Counted from the first letter of the stretch, positions 17,387-26,253 are shown. The stretch: DNA of 64,000 bases from [Scytonema hofmanni] UTEX 2349 (GCF_000582685.1 NZ_KK073768.1:4723870-4787869), one strand, 5' to 3'. Made by a program: numbers and translations. Notes: generated from the sequence alone by a model not told the origin.

Positions 17387-17626
17387 ATGTCCCAAATTCA
17401 AGTAACTGTATCTGTTGACAATGCTCATTTATCTCAAATCCAGCAAATTTCCCAGCAATTGCAGTCATCTGGGATGAATGTGGAGCAAACTTTATCGAGT
17501 ATTGGCGTTATAAATGGTTCAATTGAATCAGATCGGCTTAATAGTATTTCTCAGATTGAGGGAGTACAAAACGTTGAATCTCAACAAAGTTACCAATTAG
17601 CTCCTCCCAACTCTGATATTCAATAA
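17387..17626 (+). CDS. Small I9-like protease inhibitor/chaperone protein
   Basis: A 79-residue protein starting MSQIQVTVSVDNAHLSQIQQ and containing SIESDRLNSISQIEGVQNVE, which fits the beta-alpha-beta-beta-alpha-beta pattern of the subtilisin propeptide (I9) fold. The frame is open from 17264, but the ATG at 17387 has a GAGGT ribosome-binding site and is preferred. It lies downstream of the S8 protease on the same strand, so a role as its inhibitor or intermolecular chaperone is likely (inference). Similar cyanobacterial proteins have been annotated, probably wrongly, as ketohydroxyglutarate aldolase. Confidence 0.7.
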   Translation: MSQIQVTVSVDNAHLSQIQQISQQLQSSGMNVEQTLSSIGVINGSIESDRLNSISQIEGVQNVESQQSYQLAPPNSDIQ

Positions 17627-17973
17627 TTTCATACTCAATATTATTGTATGGGATTGTAAGTGGGTCGGTGTAAATATTTGTAGTTGAGATAAGGCAGTCG
17701 TAGGGTGGATATGGTACTTACTTAAGCAAAAGTTGCTGCTCAGAGCGGTCTCTCAACTTATGGGAGCGCATCCGCAAAATCAGGTCGAGTCGCTTGAAAA
17801 ATGTTGCAGAGCAAGCATCAGATGAGAAGGTGAAAACTGCATAGTAGCGACTGTCTTAAAAGTCAAGCGATGTCGGTCGAGACTATAGAACCTTAGGAGA
17901 ATAGTGCTTATACCTCATTTATATAATGGGGTACAACTATTTATTTTTTACTATTTGAGAAACTATAATGCTT
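17627..17973. other. Intergenic region, nothing recognised
   Basis: About 350 bp between converging genes, without a credible reading frame, strong hairpin-plus-T-run or known repeat family. Confidence 0.5.
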
Positions 17974-18573
17974 TCAGGAAAAATTTGGATCGTAACTTTG
18001 GCAAAAATCTTCTGAAGGTTTTACTAATAAATCCTTTTTATCATTGATAGGTTCGGTACGATAGCTTGGTTGATTTAATCGATTAGTTATATTCAATGTC
18101 TCCAAGCCTTCATTGCCAACTTCTTTAATTGTATGAACAGTATTCGATGGAAAAAATAAGGTTTTACCTGGTCTGAGGTCTATATCAATCGGCTGCTTAC
18201 TATCATTACAAATAAAAGAAAAGATCCCTGAACCGCTGACAATAACAATCACTGTATCAACTGGGTGAGAATGATATTCTAAAGGAGCTTGATTATCCTG
18301 TTTTGGCGGAGGATCGTACACTAAACGCGCTGAGACATGATTCTCATCACCAAATAAATGTTGGGAAATAGACAATGGCTGTTCATGACGACCGTGTTCT
18401 GTAATCAATTTATCAAAAGATAGATGCCAAATATCGAGACAAAAAGAACCAGGGTCATGATAGCACATCACACAACCCTCTTCACTTTTCCATATATTTT
18501 TAACATATAATGAGAAATTTTCCGGAGAAATATTGTGAGAAAAAATATCTTTAATAAAGGTTTCCAAATTCAT
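17974..18573 (-). CDS. Cupin-domain protein
   Basis: A 199-residue protein with a C-terminal cupin barrel: YHSHPVDTVIVIVSGSGIFSF (H101, H103) and LRPGKTLFFPSNTVHTI (H147) give a likely metal site. The N-terminal 80 residues are not recognised. Cupins range from sugar epimerases to dioxygenases, and no specific role can be assigned. It lies 41 bp downstream of the two-TM gene on the same strand and may be co-transcribed with it. Confidence 0.75.
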   Translation of the reverse strand: MNLETFIKDIFSHNISPENFSLYVKNIWKSEEGCVMCYHDPGSFCLDIWHLSFDKLITEHGRHEQPLSISQHLFGDENHVSARLVYDPPPKQDNQAPLEYHSHPVDTVIVIVSGSGIFSFICNDSKQPIDIDLRPGKTLFFPSNTVHTIKEVGNEGLETLNITNRLNQPSYRTEPINDKKDLLVKPSEDFCQSYDPNFS

Positions 18574-18614
18574 TTAACTAAAATCAATGAAATATTCAGT
18601 TATTTACGATAAAA

Positions 18615-19616
18615 TCATGGTCTAGTCAGTTCTTTTTTTCTTCTAATGCATTTGTGGACAATCGAAATGCGTTCTGATGGCTTATTTATAGGTACTTGAA
18701 AAACAACTGCAAATGCTTCATTTGCAGTAAGATGATCGCCTTTTTCTCTCTTGAGGTCGTAGTAGACACGTCTCCATCCACTGTCACTCATATGTATTCC
18801 TATGTTATGAGTACCCCATTCCGTGCCTCCTCCACATATAACAAAGACTTTACTATTTATACGAAATTTTCCAAACAAAGCGTAATCAACATCATTTTTG
18901 GGATGAGAAGTAGAATCAAGTAATACTGAGTTAGATATCCACCGTGTTTCATCTACAAGCTGTTTATAATTGTCAAAAAACCCAGCTTTTATTAAAATTT
19001 CTGACAAGTTGTTATTCTTGTCTAAATTTTGGCTAATTGAGAAATATCTTTCAGTAGATTGGTTGACGAATTGAATGACATTATTTGAAAGACCTATAAG
19101 TATATAAGTTTTAATTCCATCATCATCATTAAGTTTTATCTCTTCATCCCACTTTATTTGAGGAACAGGAAGACCAAGTCTCGAGAAAGCTGACACGAAG
19201 GATGAAGCAGCAGTAACATCATTTTTTATAGCTGCATTACTAGAGAGCCTCCAAACTAGATTCTGTGCCTGCTGCTTTAAAGTATTGCCAGCTTGCTGTG
19301 AGTTATTTTGGTTAAGAACAAACGCTGGAATAATAATTGCTATAGAGCCATTGCCATTAGTTTTATCATCACAACCAAAAAGTCTCAAAAAACTACGTTG
19401 ATTGGAACGCTTTTCTATTTTTTCTGTAACTAATTCAATAATTTGAACAAGACTAGTTGCCAACATGGAGGTAGATATGCTTATGCCGATGAGAAATAAT
19501 AAGTTATTTTGCTCTCCTTTAGTGATAATGATAGTTGCTATCAGTACTAACAATGAAGCTATTAACAAAAATATAGTGATAGAGAATTGTATATTCCGAG
19601 CTAATAAATCCAGCAT
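18615..19616 (-). CDS. Unrecognised two-TM protein with C-terminal Gly-rich domain
   Basis: 333 residues. Two TM helices at about 10-32 and 38-60, then a soluble domain of about 250 residues with two hydrophobic beta-strand/Gly-rich segments, KTYILIGLSNNVIQFVNQ and KVFVICGGGTEWGTHNIGIH, which suggest a Rossmann-like or SLOG-like nucleotide/ligand-binding fold. The family is not recognised. A GAGGAATTGAG ribosome-binding site precedes the ATG. It is followed by a cupin gene and preceded by a small gene remnant. Codon use is more AT-rich than in the housekeeping neighbours. Confidence 0.6.
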   Translation of the reverse strand: MLDLLARNIQFSITIFLLIASLLVLIATIIITKGEQNNLLFLIGISISTSMLATSLVQIIELVTEKIEKRSNQRSFLRLFGCDDKTNGNGSIAIIIPAFVLNQNNSQQAGNTLKQQAQNLVWRLSSNAAIKNDVTAASSFVSAFSRLGLPVPQIKWDEEIKLNDDDGIKTYILIGLSNNVIQFVNQSTERYFSISQNLDKNNNLSEILIKAGFFDNYKQLVDETRWISNSVLLDSTSHPKNDVDYALFGKFRINSKVFVICGGGTEWGTHNIGIHMSDSGWRRVYYDLKREKGDHLTANEAFAVVFQVPINKPSERISIVHKCIRRKKELTRP

Positions 19617-19644
19617 AAACTCAATTCCTCAGTGTAATGGAGTT

Positions 19645-19773
19645 TTATATAATAAATATAATACTGTTTACTCCGCCAACTTGTCTGCCGTTAACTGCTA
19701 AATAGGCTTCATCTGCTCCAGTATTGTCTTCAGTGGTCTGACAATATAGAGAAATTAGTCTTAAGCGTGGCAT
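19645..19773 (-). pseudogene. Small truncated ORF (42 aa), remnant of a TEDNTGADEAY family
   Basis: ATG at 19773 opens a 42-codon frame containing CQTTEDNTGADEAYLAVNGR, which I associate with a family of small secreted-type proteins (usually followed by VWGP and a longer C-terminus). Here it runs out into VGGVNSIIFII and stops, so it is probably truncated. It lies 28 bp upstream of the two-TM gene. Confidence 0.4.
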
Positions 19774-19900
19774 AAATGTAACCTTGAAAAACTACATTTC
19801 TAGATACGCAAACAAGCCACGCTATTTCGGAGTAATTTTAGTACCCTCAGGGGTACTTTCAGAATTTACGAAATTACATCAAGCAGACTCTATATAACTA

Positions 19901-21646
19901 TTATTTGCTAAACTGCTGGGCATAAAATCGCGCATAGCGATGCTCTAGCATTAATAATTCTTCGTGAGTACCAGATTCGACAATTTGCCCGCGTTCCAGA
20001 ACTAAAATGCGATCGCATCTTCTCACCGTAGATAACCGATGAGCAATAATAAATACAGTCCGATCTGCCATTAATCTTTCCAGTGCTTCTTGTACCAAAG
20101 CTTCTGATTCTGAATCTAGTGCAGATGTCGCTTCATCTAAAATCAAAATTCTCGGATTTCGCAGAACAGCACGAGCGATCGCTATTCTTTGTCTTTGTCC
20201 ACCAGATAAATTCACGCCCCTTTCACCTACCCAAGTATCATAACCTGAAGGTAGTTGCTTAATAAATTGATGCGCGTTAGCAATTTTCGCTGCTTCTTCC
20301 ACAGCTTTCATCTCAAAAGCATCTTGTCCGAAAGCGATATTTTGGGCAATTGTGCCGGAAAACATGATAGTTTCTTGAGGAACTATAGCAATTTGACGCC
20401 GCAAACTATCTAGCGTCACATCACGAATATCAACACCATCAATTAAGATTTCACCAGCTTCGGGATCGTAAAAACGGGGTAAAAGATTCACAAAAGTAGT
20501 TTTACCGGCACCAGAAGCACCAACTAAAGCGATCGCCTCTCCTGGTAGTGCTAACAAACTGATATCATTAATTACAGGTTCGCCTTTTTTGTAAGCAAAG
20601 GAAACATGAGAATATTCGACCTTACCGCTGACATCAGGTAGAGCGATCGCATTTAATTTTTCTTCTACCGTTGGTTGAATTGCCAATAACTCAAAAACCC
20701 TGTCTACAGAAGCTTCACCCTGTTTAAATTCGTTGTAATTATTGGTAACATGACCAATCGGATCAATTAATAAAGCGCCTGCCGTTAAAAAAGCGACAAA
20801 CTTATCAACCGTCAAATTACCAGTAGCAATTTGCCAACCACCGACGAAAAGTAAAATTAAAATACTAACAGCTTCTAAAAATCCGATGATGGGTATCTGA
20901 ATTGCTTTGAGACGTTCTGCTGAATACTTGGCTTTCATCGTGCGATCGGCTTCTCGACTAAAGCGGGCAACTTCGTACTTCTCGGCTGCAAAGGCTTGAA
21001 TAATCCGAATTCCGCTGAAAACCTCAGTTAAAATTGCCGATAAATCAGATACATGACTTTGACTTTTCAGCGAATATATACGCAAACGTTCGCCAAACCA
21101 CCCAATTAAAACGCCCATTAACGGCGCAACTATAATAATAGCTAAAGTTAATTGCCAATTTAACCAAATCATGTATATCGGAATTGCCACCAACTGCAAA
21201 ATGCAGGGGATAAAGTCGTGAAAGAGTTTATGGACAACTTCCCCAACTCGGTCAACATCTTCGGTCAATCGATAAGATAAGTCACCTGTTTTTGCAGTTT
21301 CAAAATAGCTGAGATTCAGCTTTTGTAAGTGAGTGTAGATATATTTGCGAAGATTAAAAGCGACTCTCAGAGCGGCTTTTGCCATGTAGATATCTTGCAC
21401 AGACTGAAAAAACCCTCTGACAAGAAATACTGCTGCCAGCATAGCAATTTCCAGAGCGATCGCAGATAAATTTCTCCCACCAAAGACACTTGCAAATTGA
21501 CGCGCCAGCGTAATCAGAGCTAAAGTTGCTAATACATATCCGAAGATGCCAATAAAACCCTTGACAATGTTGTGCCATTGGGGTTGAATGTACGGTAAAA
21601 GTTGCCAGTAATTAGAGCGCGTTTTCAAACTGTCACATCCACACAA
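19901..21646 (-). CDS. ABC exporter, fused permease-ATPase (MsbA/MdlB type)
   Basis: A 581-residue half-transporter. Six TM helices (about 25-315) are followed by a nucleotide-binding domain with Walker A GASGAGKTT, signature LSGGQRQRIAIARA, Walker B RILILDEATSALD and H-loop IAHRLST. It dimerises and exports lipids, peptides or drugs; the substrate is unknown. The first codon is TTG at 21646, and a second TTG at 21628 (LKTRSNYWQ) is equally plausible. No partner gene is adjacent. Confidence 0.92.
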   Translation of the reverse strand: MCGCDSLKTRSNYWQLLPYIQPQWHNIVKGFIGIFGYVLATLALITLARQFASVFGGRNLSAIALEIAMLAAVFLVRGFFQSVQDIYMAKAALRVAFNLRKYIYTHLQKLNLSYFETAKTGDLSYRLTEDVDRVGEVVHKLFHDFIPCILQLVAIPIYMIWLNWQLTLAIIIVAPLMGVLIGWFGERLRIYSLKSQSHVSDLSAILTEVFSGIRIIQAFAAEKYEVARFSREADRTMKAKYSAERLKAIQIPIIGFLEAVSILILLFVGGWQIATGNLTVDKFVAFLTAGALLIDPIGHVTNNYNEFKQGEASVDRVFELLAIQPTVEEKLNAIALPDVSGKVEYSHVSFAYKKGEPVINDISLLALPGEAIALVGASGAGKTTFVNLLPRFYDPEAGEILIDGVDIRDVTLDSLRRQIAIVPQETIMFSGTIAQNIAFGQDAFEMKAVEEAAKIANAHQFIKQLPSGYDTWVGERGVNLSGGQRQRIAIARAVLRNPRILILDEATSALDSESEALVQEALERLMADRTVFIIAHRLSTVRRCDRILVLERGQIVESGTHEELLMLEHRYARFYAQQFSK

Positions 21647-21718
21647 ATACTTTCTTTGTTTGACGCTATCAGCTTTTATGTAGTTTCACAAATCCAAAGT
21701 TCTCATAATCATCTTTAA

Positions 21719-21787
21719 ACGCAGAGGAACACAGAGGTAAGCGCAGAGTGAGGCAGAGTTTTTCTGATAAATTTTCGTCATCAACTT
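21719..21787 (-). repeat. Dispersed CTCTGCG-rich repeat, inverted partial copy
   Basis: The reverse strand reads TTGATGACGAAAATTTATCA followed by CTCTGC-rich sequence. It matches the 92-bp repeat copies at 33767-33858 and 56415-56506. Confidence 0.7.
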
Positions 21788-21800
21788 AGAGAATATCATC

Positions 21801-22934
21801 TTAGTCCGCGCAGGCGGACTTCGTTTGTGTAGTCGCGACTTCAGTCGTCGGGTACTCTATTACTGTTGCAGGTTCTGATTCAATATCATCAACTTTATGA
21901 AATCCCCCGGCAAGCCAACTGTCAGCGACATCTTTAATAAAACTGGCTAAGGGTATAGCGATTAATAAACCTAATAATCCGCCTAATTTAGCACCTAACA
22001 ATAAAGAAATTACCACCCACACGGGATTTAAACCAGTCAAATTACCCAAAATGCGGGGCGCAATGAAGTTAGAATTTACTTGGTCGATCGCTACAGCAAC
22101 ACCTAAAACTTCTACCCCTAACCAAAAATTTTGCAACGCTACCAAAAGACTGACTATACTGATACCGATTCCCGTACCAAAGGGAAACAAAGAGAAAAAG
22201 CCAATTACAATTCCAAAAAGTAAGGCTAAGGGAACTTGCAAAGCTAAAAAAACCAGAGTAATTACTACTCCCAGTACAGCGCCCAAGGTAGCCTGACCGA
22301 TAAAATAATTGTGAAAATCTTCGCGCAGTAATTGCCGTACTGGTGTGCCAATGCGAGATGGTATCCATTGATAAAGTCCATCCCAAAGGCGATCGCCATT
22401 GTACACTAGATAGATAGTCAGCACTACCGCCAGTAGCCCGTTGGCAAGAATATTGATCGTATCTACAGCAAAGCCAAGAATTTGACCTGTAAAAGTTTGA
22501 AGTTGGCTAGATAATCGCTCAAGTAGTTGGTTAACTAAACCACTTAAATTAAACGGTAGGTGCTGTTGATTTAATGCCCAATCTTGAAAAGCTTGGAGTT
22601 GTTGGGTTCCAGAATCAATCCAACTGGGCAAAATGTTAGCTAGTTCGTTGAGTTGTCCGAGAATTCGGGGAACTAAGGTGATACCCAAAGCTCCTAAAAT
22701 CACCACACTCAAGAGCAAAACTACTACAATAGCCAAGTTGCGTTTTACTCTTTGCCGCTGTAAAAACTGAATTGGATAATCCAAAACAAAAGCTAGCAAA
22801 ATTGCAGCAAGAAAAACGCTTACCAAAGGTTGAAAATATTTTACAACCTGGATGAAGAGCCAACCGTTAAGAATGGCAAGGGGAAATGCCAATCCTAAAC
22901 TTAACCATCGTGGCAGTTTGTTTGCTGTTTGCAT
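21801..22934 (-). CDS. AI-2E family (PerM-type) transporter
   Basis: A 377-residue membrane protein with the eight-helix layout of the family: paired N-terminal helices, a central amphipathic region (QTFTGQILGFAVDTINILANG) and the conserved end NFIAPRILGNLTGLNPVWVVISLLLGAKLGG...IAIPLASFI. Substrates are mostly unknown; some members move AI-2 or ions. The last 15 or so residues (YPTTEVATTQTKSACAD) are encoded by the dispersed repeat at 21803-21848, so the original C-terminus has been replaced. Confidence 0.88.
   Translation of the reverse strand: MQTANKLPRWLSLGLAFPLAILNGWLFIQVVKYFQPLVSVFLAAILLAFVLDYPIQFLQRQRVKRNLAIVVVLLLSVVILGALGITLVPRILGQLNELANILPSWIDSGTQQLQAFQDWALNQQHLPFNLSGLVNQLLERLSSQLQTFTGQILGFAVDTINILANGLLAVVLTIYLVYNGDRLWDGLYQWIPSRIGTPVRQLLREDFHNYFIGQATLGAVLGVVITLVFLALQVPLALLFGIVIGFFSLFPFGTGIGISIVSLLVALQNFWLGVEVLGVAVAIDQVNSNFIAPRILGNLTGLNPVWVVISLLLGAKLGGLLGLLIAIPLASFIKDVADSWLAGGFHKVDDIESEPATVIEYPTTEVATTQTKSACAD
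21803..21848. repeat. Hairpin repeat inside the AI-2E transporter 3' end
   Basis: AGTCCGCGCAGGCGGACT and CGCGACTTCAGTCG hairpins joined by TCGTTTGTGTAGT. Related to 10535-10590 and to 10651-10672. Confidence 0.7.
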
Positions 22935-22944
22935 GATTGGGGAA

Positions 22945-23345
22945 TTGATAATAGTTAGTGGTTGGTTGTTAGTGGTTAGTTGTTGGTTGTTAGTGGTTGG
23001 TTGTTAGTGGTTGGTTGTTAGTGGTTGGTTGTTAGTGGTTGGTTGTTAGTGGTTGGTTGTTAGTGGTTGGTTGTTAGTGGTTAGTGGTTAGTTGTTGGTT
23101 GATGGTTGATGGTTGATGGTTGTTGGTTGATGGTTGATGGTTGTTAGTGGTTGGTTGTTAGTGGTTAGTTGTTGGTTGATGGTTGATGGTTGATGGTTGA
23201 TGGTTGATGGTTGATGGTTGATGGTTGTTGGTTGATGGTTGATGGTTGTTAGTGGTTGGTTGATGGTTGTAAAAAAGAACTACTATCGACTAACCACCAA
23301 CCACTAACCACCAACCACTAACAACTATCCACTAACCACTATCCA
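22945..23345. repeat. Tandem heptamer/14-mer array (TTAGTGGTTGGTTG, GTTGATG)
   Basis: About 330 bp of GT-rich units on the plus strand followed at 23282-23345 by the complementary AC-rich version (CTAACCACCAACCACTAACC), so the whole can fold into a long imperfect hairpin. It fills the space between the Nudix stop and the AI-2E start codon, including any promoter of the latter. It is of the STRR kind, with no unique spacers. Confidence 0.9.
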
Positions 23346-23776
23346 TTAACCATTTTGATAAAATCCAGCATAATTCGTTGAGGTATTATTCCTAGAGGTC
23401 GGACTTCGAGTGCGATCGCACTATAACAACTTCCCTGTAGAATATCTTCTGGTGTCAATAATCCCATATCCCAGCCTTCATTTAGAACCAGTTGATTGAA
23501 TTCTACTTCTAGAGGTGCATAAAAGACATGGCGGACTGCCCTTTCATCCGGATAACAGCCAAAGTAAGCAAATGTTGGTGGTAAATTATAGCCGATTTCT
23601 TCTAAAACTTCTCGCTTTACTGCTATATCTGGAGTTTCTCCAGCTTCCATGTGTCCACCAAACAATGCCCATTGACCAGGATGGGGAATATTGGGGATGT
23701 TGTCTCGCAATTGCATAAGAAACTTGTCTTTTTGGTAGAGAATAGCGATCGCTACTTGTACCTGTTGATTAATCAT
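23339..23776 (-). CDS. Nudix hydrolase
   Basis: A 145-residue protein with a complete Nudix box, GGHMEAGETPDIAVKREVLEEIGY (GX5EX7REUXEEXGU), which binds the metal and cleaves nucleoside-diphosphate-linked compounds. The substrate is not assignable. The C-terminal MVNG and stop lie at the edge of the AC-rich repeat tract. It is downstream of the lipoprotein gene on the same strand with a 20-bp gap, so the two may be co-transcribed. Confidence 0.92.
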   Translation of the reverse strand: MINQQVQVAIAILYQKDKFLMQLRDNIPNIPHPGQWALFGGHMEAGETPDIAVKREVLEEIGYNLPPTFAYFGCYPDERAVRHVFYAPLEVEFNQLVLNEGWDMGLLTPEDILQGSCYSAIALEVRPLGIIPQRIMLDFIKMVNG

Positions 23777-23796
23777 AAAATTTGAAGTAACTATAA

Positions 23797-24186
23797 TTAC
23801 TCTTCCTCTAAATAAATTTCCCCAAACTCTTTGCCCGCTAAAGGGATACTTTGGTAATTAACTTTACCCTTAACTACCACTTGCTGTCCCTCTTTCCAAC
23901 CAGTTTGATTGGTTAAAACCCAGATTTTGCCAGTTGAGTCATTAATTTGATAAACCTGCTGCTTGATCAGAGGAACTGATGAGTTGACCTTACCTTGGAT
24001 GTAAACGGTGGCTTTCTCTTGCTGTGGTTTCAGTTCCCGAATCGGGGTAACATTGACACCAATACTAAAGTTAACGCCGTTCAGTCCAGACTGCTCGGAG
24101 TAACCACAGCTAGTTAAAGCAGATAAGCATACAAATGTCAACCCCCAGCAGTAGTAAAAACTAATTTTTTTTGTTTGTTGCATCAC
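23797..24186 (-). CDS. Small lipoprotein, hypothetical
   Basis: 129 residues with a lipoprotein signal: hydrophobic stretch and lipobox ALTSC (C27). The mature part (ATVYIQGKVNSSVPLIKQQ, GKIWVLTNQTGWKEGQQVVV, KGKV) looks like an OB-fold of the BOF/NirD-like type. Role unknown; location probably the periplasmic face of a membrane. It is divergent from folD with only about 20 bp between the start codons. Confidence 0.75.
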   Translation of the reverse strand: MMQQTKKISFYYCWGLTFVCLSALTSCGYSEQSGLNGVNFSIGVNVTPIRELKPQQEKATVYIQGKVNSSVPLIKQQVYQINDSTGKIWVLTNQTGWKEGQQVVVKGKVNYQSIPLAGKEFGEIYLEEE

Positions 24187-24206
24187 AGCTATGTGTTGAG
24201 GGAATT

Positions 24207-25085
24207 ATGGAAAGAGAAACTGCCAAACTTATCGATGGTAAAGCGGTAGCAGCAAAAATTCAGACAGAACTTTCTGCTGTTATTACAAAATTACAACCCC
24301 AAATTGGGCGTCCACCAGGTTTAGCAGTGCTGATGGTTGGTGATAACCCAGCTTCTGCGGCTTATGTACGCGGCAAAGAACGGGCTTGCGCTAAAGTGGG
24401 AATTGCCTCTTTTGGTCAGCATTTTCCGACCGAAACCACCCAAGCCGAACTAGAGTCGGTTATTGCTGCGTTAAACTCTGATGAACGAGTGGATGGCATT
24501 CTTGTACAACTTCCTTTACCAGATCATTTGGATGCTGCCACTTTACTACATCAAATTGATCCCGACAAAGACGCCGACGGATTGCATCCGCTTAATTTGG
24601 GACGACTAGTGCGGGGAGAACCTGGTTTACGCAGTTGCACTCCATATGGAGTTATGCGGCTGTTGCAGGAATATGAAATTTCTTTGAAGGGAAAACAAGC
24701 GGTGGTGGTGGGACGTAGTATTTTGGTGGGTAAACCAATGGCTTTGATGCTTTTAGAAGCTGATGCGACAGTCACCATCGCTCATTCGCGATCGCACGAC
24801 TTAAAAGCGATCGCCTCAAATGCTGATATCCTCATTACAGCAGTAGGTCGTCCTAATCTGATCGACGCGCAAATGATCAAACCGGGCGCTGTTGTGGTAG
24901 ATGTGGGAATGAATCGTATCACCGATGAAAGTGGTAATAGCCGCTTAGTTGGCGATGTCAACTTTGACTCAACCAAAAATGTGGCAGGATTTATCACTCC
25001 TGTTCCTGGTGGTGTCGGTCCGATGACAGTCGCTATATTGTTGCAAAATACAGTTTATAGCTATTCCATGAAGAAGGAAGGGTAA
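24207..25085 (+). CDS. folD: Methylenetetrahydrofolate dehydrogenase/cyclohydrolase
   Basis: Interconverts 5,10-methylene-THF and 10-formyl-THF for purine and one-carbon metabolism. The protein has about 292 residues: the catalytic YVRGK (Y53, K57) in GDNPASAAYVRGKERAC, the GRSILVGKP nucleotide segment and the C-terminal signature PGGVGPMTVAILLQNT. The longer frame from 24171 overlaps the divergent lipoprotein start; the ATG at 24207 with GAGGG upstream fits family length. Its stop lies in an AAGGGGA heptamer tract. Confidence 0.96.
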   Translation: MERETAKLIDGKAVAAKIQTELSAVITKLQPQIGRPPGLAVLMVGDNPASAAYVRGKERACAKVGIASFGQHFPTETTQAELESVIAALNSDERVDGILVQLPLPDHLDAATLLHQIDPDKDADGLHPLNLGRLVRGEPGLRSCTPYGVMRLLQEYEISLKGKQAVVVGRSILVGKPMALMLLEADATVTIAHSRSHDLKAIASNADILITAVGRPNLIDAQMIKPGAVVVDVGMNRITDESGNSRLVGDVNFDSTKNVAGFITPVPGGVGPMTVAILLQNTVYSYSMKKEG

Positions 25086-25187
25086 AGGGGAAAGGGGAAA
25101 GGGGAAAGGGGAAAGGTAGGAGTTGTTTGAAATTAGTCGATTGGTCTTGAATTGCTTCTTCCCTTTCCCCTTTTTTCCTTTCCCCAT
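25083..25187. repeat. AAGGGGA heptamers with inverted CTTTCCCC partner
   Basis: Four AAGGGGA units (25086-25116) are followed about 35 bp later by the complementary CCCTTTCCCCTTTTTTCCTT tract, giving a possible hairpin after folD. Confidence 0.75.
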
Positions 25188-25311
25188 CCCAAATAAATTA
25201 TGAGTTATAAATTTTTAATTCTTAACTCTTAACTCCTAACTCTTTTAGCTCCAAATACCCGTAAAATTGTGACTTATATGACAAAAGTTAAAAAATGTAA
25301 GGAATTTAAGG

Positions 25312-26238
25312 ATGGTAGCAGCGCATAACCTTCACAAAACTCCTGAGTCAGCTAAGTTTGACCTATTAGCTTATCTAAAAGAGCGGCAAAAGCTCTGTGA
25401 AACTGCTCTCGATAACGCAATTCCCATACGTTACCCAGAGACAATTTATGAATCAATGCGCTACTCGCTGTTAGCAGGAGGCAAGCGTCTGCGTCCCATT
25501 CTTTGCCTTGCTACCTGTGAAATGACTGGTGGAACAATCGAAATGGCAATGCCAACGGCTTGTGCTTTAGAGATAATTCACACTATGTCGTTGATTCATG
25601 ACGACCTGCCGGCGATGGATAATGATGATTATCGGCGCGGCAAGCTGACAAATCACAAAGTCTATGGCGAAGATATTGCGATTTTGGCTGGAGATGGCTT
25701 GTTAGCTTTAGCCTTTGAACATGTCGCCACTAACACCCAGAATGTGCCAACAGAGCGAGTATTGCAAGTAATTGCTCGTTTGGGGCGTGCGCTGGGAGCA
25801 GCTGGCTTAGTCGGCGGTCAAGTGGTCGATTTAGAATCGGAAGGAAAGCCGGACATTTCACTAGAAACGCTGAATTTCATTCATAATCACAAAACAGCCG
25901 CTCTTTTAGAAGCTTGTGTTGCTTGTGGCGGAGTTTTGTCTGGGGTTTCGTCTGAAGATTTGCAACGTCTGTCTCGTTATGCTCAAAATATTGGGCTAGC
26001 ATTTCAGATTATTGATGATATTTTGGATATCACTTCGACGCGGGAGCAATTGGGCAAATCCGCTGGTAAAGACCAACAAGCCAACAAAGTCACTTATCCT
26101 AAGCTTTGGGGGTTAGAGGAATCGCGTACTAAGGCTCAAGAGCTAATTGAAGCAGCTTGTGTGGAATTAGATTCATTTGGCGATCAAGCAAAACCGCTAA
26201 TAGCGATCGCCCAATATATCATCAATCGCGATCGCTAA
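25312..26238 (+). CDS. crtE: Geranylgeranyl diphosphate synthase
   Basis: Condenses IPP with allylic diphosphates to make GGPP for carotenoids, the chlorophyll phytyl tail and quinones. The 308-residue protein shows the first Asp-rich motif HDDLPAMDND, GKRLRP, the KTAALLEA segment and the second Asp-rich motif IIDDILD. The order folD-crtE-DUF212 on one strand is common in cyanobacteria. Confidence 0.94.
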   Translation: MVAAHNLHKTPESAKFDLLAYLKERQKLCETALDNAIPIRYPETIYESMRYSLLAGGKRLRPILCLATCEMTGGTIEMAMPTACALEIIHTMSLIHDDLPAMDNDDYRRGKLTNHKVYGEDIAILAGDGLLALAFEHVATNTQNVPTERVLQVIARLGRALGAAGLVGGQVVDLESEGKPDISLETLNFIHNHKTAALLEACVACGGVLSGVSSEDLQRLSRYAQNIGLAFQIIDDILDITSTREQLGKSAGKDQQANKVTYPKLWGLEESRTKAQELIEAACVELDSFGDQAKPLIAIAQYIINRDR

Positions 26239-26253
26239 CCCAACCCCAGAGGA

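Noticed and set aside
19901..21646. Heterocyst-specific exporter such as HetC or HepA
   Set aside because: Only generic MsbA/MdlB motifs are visible, with no peptidase domain and no heterocyst envelope genes around.
22945..23345. CRISPR-like array
   Set aside because: Units are 7 or 14 bp, contiguous, with no unique spacers and no cas genes anywhere in the window.
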